From positions 1 through 8,394 of the forward strand of contig CAMXYS010000068.1 in the NCBI GenBank assembly GCA_947253135.1: a stretch of 8,394 nucleotides of DNA, in the 5' to 3' direction. Under the pieces are notes generated by a model. The model saw only the letters and a program-made list of their open reading frames with translations, was not told the origin of the DNA and made no database searches. The translations under genes were made by a program, and so were the position numbers. Positions within the stretch are counted from its first letter, which is position 1, and each line of letters begins with the position of its first letter. Shown here piece by piece: positions 4,445 through 8,394 of the stretch. Origin of the DNA: an uncultured Clostridia bacterium (GTDB taxonomy: Bacteria > Bacillota > Clostridia > Saccharofermentanales > Fastidiosipilaceae).

Positions 4445-6487
4445 TTAGTCCGACCGTGATTTCAAGCGGGTGGCAGACTGGGTGGCGGGAACAATTGAAG
4501 CCGAGTGCCCCCGCCGACCGGCTGAAGTCGGCTTAGCTTGAACCATTTCACGAATAACTCCAAGGATGGACTCCCGGTCCAAACCCGCCTCAGACCTGGC
4601 TTCTGCAACGGTCTGCTGGGCCACCGGCCGGTCCGGCAAGGTGATACCCTGGAAAAGCAGGCCCGGTGTGTCGGCCATTTGCCGCGCTGCCACTGCTCCG
4701 GCTAACTCAGCCGTCATACTACCGGCAAAGACCACCTCCTCCACCACCAGGAGCGCCCCGGTCGGATCAGCCAGTGAAAAAATCGTCTCAATATCCAAAG
4801 GTTTGACCGCCCGCGCATCTATGACAGCCACTTGCAAACCGTAAGTTTTGGCCAAATCGGCCGCGGCTAAGACTTCCGGTAAAGACGACCCACTGCTGAT
4901 CACGGTCAGATCGAGGCCACGGCGTAACAACTCCGGTCGAGGCAAAGGCAAGTCGGGTACTACCCCGGTGGCGTAAGCCGGAGGACATTGGTTTTTTCCC
5001 CTGGGATAGCGGAGCATAACCGGCCCGGTGCAGTCGTGTACAGCATAGGACAGCATGGCCTGCAAACTGCCGTAATCTCGCGGTTCTAAAACAGTGACGC
5101 CGGGCATAGCTGCCCACCAAGCTCGGTCATAAATACCCTGGTGTGTTTCCCCATCTTCACCCACAAGGCCGGCTCTGTCGATAGCAAAAATAACATGTAG
5201 CCCCTGGTAAACAACATCGTGAAGCACCTGGTCGACCGCCCTCTGTAAAAAAGTCGAATAGATGGCGACCACCGGTATCCGGCCGGCACAGGCCAAGCCT
5301 GCCGCCATGGTCACAGCATGTTGTTCAGCAATACCCACATCAAAAAAGCGTTCCGGGTAACGGGCGGCAAAGGCGGTCAGACCGGTTCCGCCGGCCATCG
5401 CCGCGGTGAGCGCCGTTATGCGAGGTTCACTTTCAGCTAAGTCTAATAGGGCATCAGCAAAGGCCGCCGAATAAGAGTTGTAACAGGAATTGGGCAGCGT
5501 CGTTTTCTTGGCCGGAGACAGGTCTTTCAGTCCGGTTGTAGCCTTGCCGGCAACACTGACACCTTTTTCAACTTCAAATGGAGCTACCCCGTGGTAGGCG
5601 GCCGGATTGCCTTCCGCCTTGGCATAACCGCGCCCTTTTTGAGTTAAGATGTGCAGAAGAACCGGCCCTTTGTGGTAAGAAGCAGCTCTTAGAAAACGTT
5701 CCAAGGTGGGCAAATCGTGTCCATCAATCGGACCGTAGTAACGAAATCCAAAGGTTTCAAAGATGCTGTTTTTCGGCCTGACCCAGCGTCTCGCTGTCCG
5801 TTTTAATCTTGTCAACAGCCTGCTCAAAGGTTGTCCTAAAATGGGCAGGCGCTGCAGGTGGCGCTTGGTTTTATTCTTCAGCTGTAGATAACCGGGTCGC
5901 ACGCGCAGGCGATTTAAATGAGCGGCCAGGGAACCCACATTTCGGTCAATGCTCATCTCGTTGTCATTTAAAATAACAATCAAGTTGTCATCGGCCAAGC
6001 GGATATTATTCATGGCTTCATAAACCATGCCTCCGGTCAGGGCCCCATCTCCGATAACAGCTAACACCTTGCTGTTGTCGCCCTGCATTTTTAAGCCTCT
6101 GGCCAGGCCCAGGGCAGCTGAAATGGAAGTTGAACTGTGCCCGGTATTAAAGGCGTCGTAGCTACTTTCTTCCCGCTTCGGGAAACCGGCCATACCGGCT
6201 TTTTGTCTCAGTGTGGAAAATTGCTTCAACCGCCCTGTCAAAATACGGTAAGCATAGGCTTGGTGGCCGACATCCCAAATGACCTTGTCATGACTAAAAT
6301 TAAAGACCGACAGCAAGGCCAGAGTCAATTCAATGGTCCCCAAGTTTGAGGCTAAGTGGCCACCATTAAGTGAAACTCGTTTGATTATCAAACGCCGCAA
6401 CTCGTCTGCCAATCTGTTTTTTTCCTCTCCGCTGAGAGCAGCCACAGCTTCCGGGTTTTTTAGGCGGTCCAGAATTTCATATTTCAT
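4445..6487 (-). CDS. dxs: 1-deoxy-D-xylulose-5-phosphate synthase (DXS)
   Basis: A 680-residue thiamine-diphosphate enzyme that condenses pyruvate and glyceraldehyde-3-phosphate to DXP, the first step of the MEP isoprenoid pathway and a precursor for thiamine and pyridoxal. The N-terminal domain holds GGHLASNLG (His44), DVGHQAY (His75), NTGHSSTSISAALG (His117) and the TPP/Mg motif GDGALTGG...NN (146-161). The pyrimidine domain has FFDVGIAEQHAVTMAAGLA, with Glu388 as the likely proton relay, and AIDRAGLVGEDGETHQG (435-451). The transketolase C-terminal domain spans about 515-648. Usual length is about 620-640. The excess is a low-complexity linker at about 308-333 and a basic Ser/Thr-rich tail after IREMV (650-680). 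The ATG at 6487 starts one base after the ispA stop (TAAAATG) without a good ribosome-binding site, implying termination-reinitiation coupling with ispA, whose substrates derive from this pathway. Confidence 0.98.
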   Translation of the reverse strand: MKYEILDRLKNPEAVAALSGEEKNRLADELRRLIIKRVSLNGGHLASNLGTIELTLALLSVFNFSHDKVIWDVGHQAYAYRILTGRLKQFSTLRQKAGMAGFPKREESSYDAFNTGHSSTSISAALGLARGLKMQGDNSKVLAVIGDGALTGGMVYEAMNNIRLADDNLIVILNDNEMSIDRNVGSLAAHLNRLRVRPGYLQLKNKTKRHLQRLPILGQPLSRLLTRLKRTARRWVRPKNSIFETFGFRYYGPIDGHDLPTLERFLRAASYHKGPVLLHILTQKGRGYAKAEGNPAAYHGVAPFEVEKGVSVAGKATTGLKDLSPAKKTTLPNSCYNSYSAAFADALLDLAESEPRITALTAAMAGGTGLTAFAARYPERFFDVGIAEQHAVTMAAGLACAGRIPVVAIYSTFLQRAVDQVLHDVVYQGLHVIFAIDRAGLVGEDGETHQGIYDRAWWAAMPGVTVLEPRDYGSLQAMLSYAVHDCTGPVMLRYPRGKNQCPPAYATGVVPDLPLPRPELLRRGLDLTVISSGSSLPEVLAAADLAKTYGLQVAVIDARAVKPLDIETIFSLADPTGALLVVEEVVFAGSMTAELAGAVAARQMADTPGLLFQGITLPDRPVAQQTVAEARSEAGLDRESILGVIREMVQAKPTSAGRRGHSASIVPATQSATRLKSRSD

Positions 6488-6488
6488 T

Positions 6489-7514
6489 TTAAGAGCGTCT
6501 CACATTTAAAAAGTCAACTAAGCCACTGAGAAAAGTCACTTGTAAACCGGCCCGGGCCAAACTTTTAAGACTGTTGTGCAGAGAGCTAGTCACCTGAGCC
6601 AGGCGGTCTTTAGCACCGGCAGGACCCAGCAGGGTGACATAAGTCAACTTGTGGTCACGGGCATCTTTACCGACTGTTTTGCCCAAGTCGACGCCGGTCG
6701 CCTCGACATCCAGGAGGTCGTCTTGTATTTGAAAGGCCCGGCCCAAAAGGTCGCCGAAGCGGTCCAATCCCACCAACAAGTCTTGGTTCAAACCGTAAAG
6801 GCGGGCCGTTCCGTTTAAAGGTGTGCTCAGTAAAGCCCCTGTCTTCATGCTCTGCAATAGTTGCAGATAGTCTTCGGGGGGCAGGGATCGGACCGGCTGA
6901 GAGATAGCGTCCGCACCTGTCGCTGAACCGTCCACCTGCTCCGACCAGTTTGTCTGTCCTTGCACAGCGGTCCCTTGCTGGCGGGTCGGGTAGGTGATAT
7001 CTAGAATTTGTCCACCGATCATCCCATCTTTTCCGGCCAGTCGGGCAACTTCTCGCCCGGCCCCGGCCCCCCTCTCGCCTTCATTGAGGGCCAGATCGAA
7101 CAGTAGCTCATAGGCCCGATTCAAAAGAGCGTCGCCGGCCAAAATAGCAACCGCTTCGCCATAAACAACATGGTTAGTGGGACGGCCTCGTCTCAGTTCG
7201 TCATTGTCCATTGCCGGCAAGTCATCGTGAATAAGTGAATAGGTGTGAATCATCTCAATGGCGGCAGCCAGGCGGAGCAAGGCATCCGCTGTCGGCTTGA
7301 CATAGTCGGTGCCTTCTTTTAGGGAGCCGGTCTCAATGGCCTCGGCCAAGGCGGGGACCAAAATGGGTCGCAATCTCTTGCCACCGGCCAACAAAGAGTA
7401 GCGGCAGGCTTGATTCAGTAAATTCCAAGTCCGGTCTTCTTCCGGGAAAAAACGGTCTAATGCCGCTTCAACAGAAGTGCGCCATTGCTCCATTTTGGCT
7501 GCTAAATCATTCAA
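6489..7514 (-). CDS. ispA: Short-chain polyprenyl diphosphate synthase (farnesyl/geranylgeranyl type)
   Basis: A 341-residue trans-prenyltransferase that adds isopentenyl diphosphate to allylic diphosphates to make farnesyl or possibly geranylgeranyl diphosphate for quinones and cell-wall carrier lipids. Motifs in order: GGKRLRP (44-50); first aspartate-rich motif HDDLPAMDND, with D97, D98 and D103 and the two-residue insertion usual in bacterial IspA; GGQILDI (167-173); KTG at 224-226; second aspartate-rich motif DDLLD (265-269). IspA is normally about 290-300 residues. The excess is mostly a polar stretch at about 177-210, between the GGQ.LDI helix and the helix leading to MKTGAL. The start is a TTG at 7514 with AAGGAG eight bases upstream; the next in-frame ATG (7493) has no such site. 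The gene is 27 bp after xseB and 1 bp before dxs. Product chain length cannot be read reliably from sequence. Confidence 0.95.
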   Translation of the reverse strand: MNDLAAKMEQWRTSVEAALDRFFPEEDRTWNLLNQACRYSLLAGGKRLRPILVPALAEAIETGSLKEGTDYVKPTADALLRLAAAIEMIHTYSLIHDDLPAMDNDELRRGRPTNHVVYGEAVAILAGDALLNRAYELLFDLALNEGERGAGAGREVARLAGKDGMIGGQILDITYPTRQQGTAVQGQTNWSEQVDGSATGADAISQPVRSLPPEDYLQLLQSMKTGALLSTPLNGTARLYGLNQDLLVGLDRFGDLLGRAFQIQDDLLDVEATGVDLGKTVGKDARDHKLTYVTLLGPAGAKDRLAQVTSSLHNSLKSLARAGLQVTFLSGLVDFLNVRRS

Positions 7515-7522
7515 CTTTATCT

Positions 7523-7528
7523 CTCCTT
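7523..7528 (-). promoter_or_regulatory. Ribosome-binding site supporting a TTG start for ispA
   Basis: AAGGAG on the minus strand lies eight bases before TTG at 7514. An ATG four bases further on is out of frame, and the in-frame ATG at 7493 lacks a Shine-Dalgarno motif. The rare TTG start is therefore well supported. Confidence 0.75.
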
Positions 7529-7541
7529 TGCAAGCAGCTCA

Positions 7542-7841
7542 TTAATCCGTCAGGCTGAAAGGCTCTTCGGTGAATTCGCCATCGGCCCCTTCAACCAGTT
7601 GGTTGACAACCGTTTCTGCAGCAGTTAATTTTTTTTCGCAATGGGCCGACAGGGCTGTCCCTTTTTTAAACAGTTCCAGCGATTGGTCCAAAGTGGCCTC
7701 GCCTGATTCAAGTTTTCTAACCACTGCTTCGAGCTCCGCCAAGGCCGCTTCAAAGCTCATCTCTTCCGTTTTCCTTGTAGCTTCCTGCTCACTTGCTGTC
7801 AAGGGTGCTTCCGCCATAGTCAGTTGTTCTTTATCCATCAT
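7542..7841 (-). CDS. xseB: Exodeoxyribonuclease VII small subunit
   Basis: A 99-residue subunit that packs as a helical hairpin on XseA, forming exonuclease VII, which degrades single-stranded DNA to acid-soluble oligonucleotides. The conserved XseB core MSFEAALAELEAVVRKLESG followed by TLDQSLELFKKGTAL occupies residues 28-64, then the CEKKL.AAE helix. Family members are usually 70-85 residues. This one has a Glu/Ala/Thr-rich N-terminal lead of 27 residues if it begins at 7841. That start has AGAGG five bases upstream and overlaps the xseA stop by 11 bp. An alternative ATG at 7760 begins exactly at the conserved core and has a GGAAGAG stretch before it, giving a 72-residue protein of standard size. 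I prefer 7841 because of the stronger ribosome-binding site and the coupling overlap, but the shorter form is possible. An in-frame GTG at 7847 is within the ribosome-binding motif and unlikely. Confidence 0.93.
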   Translation of the reverse strand: MMDKEQLTMAEAPLTASEQEATRKTEEMSFEAALAELEAVVRKLESGEATLDQSLELFKKGTALSAHCEKKLTAAETVVNQLVEGADGEFTEEPFSLTD

Positions 7842-8394
7842 TTTCACCTCTTTCCCGGCGCTCTTGCTCTGCTTGTCGCTTGTCCTTGCCGGTCACTGTA
7901 CAAGCGAGCGCACCATCTGCCATTTGCACCTTGATCTGACCGCCAACCTCAACCTCAGCAATGCCGGTCACCGGTTTGCCCTCTGTTCCGACTACCATGC
8001 CGTAACCGCGGGCCAAGACTCGAAGCGGGCTGAGGGCATCAAGGCTGTGGACAGCCAGGCCCAGTCGGTGGCCGGCAACTTGTAACAGCTGCTTTAGAGC
8101 CCGACTCAACCGCTCACTCTGCCGGTCGATAATTTCTCTTTTGAGGGCTATGTACTCTTGTGGCTGACGCAAATAAGGCGATTCACAAAGGCGGTCCAAG
8201 CGCAGGCGGCTGGTGGTCAAACGTTGCAGTAACAGTCTTTTCAAGTGTGACTGAGTCGCCCTTATTTGCTCCTGTAATTCCGCCTTGACCGGGACCGCTA
8301 CTTCAGCGGCAGCTGAAGGAGTCGGAGCCCTTAAATCAGCTACAAAGTCAGCGATCGTAAAATCAGTTTCGTGGCCGACTGCTGAGATTACCGG
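7831..8394 (-). CDS. xseA: Exodeoxyribonuclease VII large subunit (5' truncated by window edge)
   Basis: The reading frame stays open from the right edge (8394) to TAA at 7833-7831 and encodes the last 187 residues of XseA, the catalytic subunit of exonuclease VII. The visible part begins inside the most conserved stretch of the family: PVISAVGHETDFTIADF, followed by DLRAPTPSAAAE (residues 20-31 of the fragment). The helical segment that binds XseB follows, then the C-terminal LSPLRVLARGYGMV and a beta-rich end (GKPVTGIAEVEVGGQIKVQMADG). Full-length XseA is about 400-450 residues, so the OB-fold and early catalytic region lie outside the window. The first in-frame ATG, at 8244, lies well inside the conserved domain and is not the real start. 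The end overlaps xseB by 11 bp. This is the first visible gene of the operon; in Bacillota folD often precedes it. Confidence 0.96.
   Translation of the reverse strand, partial: PVISAVGHETDFTIADFVADLRAPTPSAAAEVAVPVKAELQEQIRATQSHLKRLLLQRLTTSRLRLDRLCESPYLRQPQEYIALKREIIDRQSERLSRALKQLLQVAGHRLGLAVHSLDALSPLRVLARGYGMVVGTEGKPVTGIAEVEVGGQIKVQMADGALACTVTGKDKRQAEQERRERGENDG
7847..7851 (-). promoter_or_regulatory. Ribosome-binding site for the upstream xseB start
   Basis: AGAGG (in AAAGAGGTG) ends five bases before the ATG at 7841 and lies within the final codons of xseA. It favours 7841 over the GTG at 7847, with which it overlaps. Confidence 0.65.

Noticed and set aside
4788..5120. Minus-strand frame of 110 codons within dxs
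   Set aside because: It is in another frame of the intact dxs gene, without conserved motifs.
7570..8085. Open frame of 171 codons on the plus strand across xseB/xseA
   Set aside because: It is antisense to two confidently identified genes; its hydrophobic and Ser-rich composition is what reverse-strand reading of these genes would give.
7831..8244. xseA beginning at the ATG at 8244
   Set aside because: The frame continues to the window edge with the highly conserved GHETDFTIAD and PTPSAAAE motifs upstream of that ATG, so it is an internal methionine.
1..8394. CRISPR arrays, tRNA/rRNA genes, riboswitches or a new defence system
   Set aside because: No regularly spaced repeats, tRNA-like cloverleafs or conserved leader structures were seen by eye, and every sizeable stretch is taken by a recognised housekeeping gene.

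Overview
This window looks like a piece of a bacterial chromosome from the Bacillota, most likely Clostridia or a neighbouring class. The main reason is gene order: xseA-xseB-ispA-dxs-nadK-argR-recN on one strand is the conserved arrangement of that phylum. G+C looks to be in the low-to-mid 50s percent (estimated by eye, not computed), and the tetramer CCGG is strikingly frequent. The first 38 bases are not genomic. Positions 5-38 match the Illumina Nextera read-2 adapter with the Tn5 mosaic end, so the window begins at a contig edge of a draft or metagenome assembly.

Layout. After the adapter there is about 90 bp of leader, then a plus-strand RluA-family pseudouridine synthase gene (129-1148). 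A 92-bp convergent gap (1149-1240) with a short degenerate tandem repeat separates it from the minus-strand cluster. In transcription order (right to left) the cluster is: xseA (3' part only, runs off the right edge), xseB, ispA, dxs, nadK, argR and recN (ending at 1241). The genes are tightly packed. xseA/xseB and nadK/argR each overlap by 11 bp, ispA/dxs are separated by 1 bp, xseB/ispA by 27 bp, dxs/nadK by 50 bp and argR/recN by 60 bp. No internal promoter was recognised, so the promoter probably lies upstream of xseA, outside the window.

Functions. XseA and XseB are the two subunits of exonuclease VII, and RecN is an SMC-like double-strand-break repair ATPase. Dxs makes DXP, the entry point of the MEP isoprenoid pathway (and of thiamine/pyridoxal synthesis in many bacteria). 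IspA condenses the resulting C5 units to a short prenyl diphosphate. NadK makes NADP, and ArgR is the arginine-responsive repressor. The grouping reflects conserved chromosomal context more than one pathway.

I see no new defence system, mobile element, CRISPR array or RNA gene. Points worth a second look: the adapter; a 31-bp inverted repeat spanning the argR stop codon; absence of the tlyA-type gene usually found after dxs and of spoIVB/spo0A after recN; two overlaps sharing the same ATGATG-N-ATAA design; family-atypical insertions or tails in RluA, IspA, Dxs and XseB; and CCGG enrichment.
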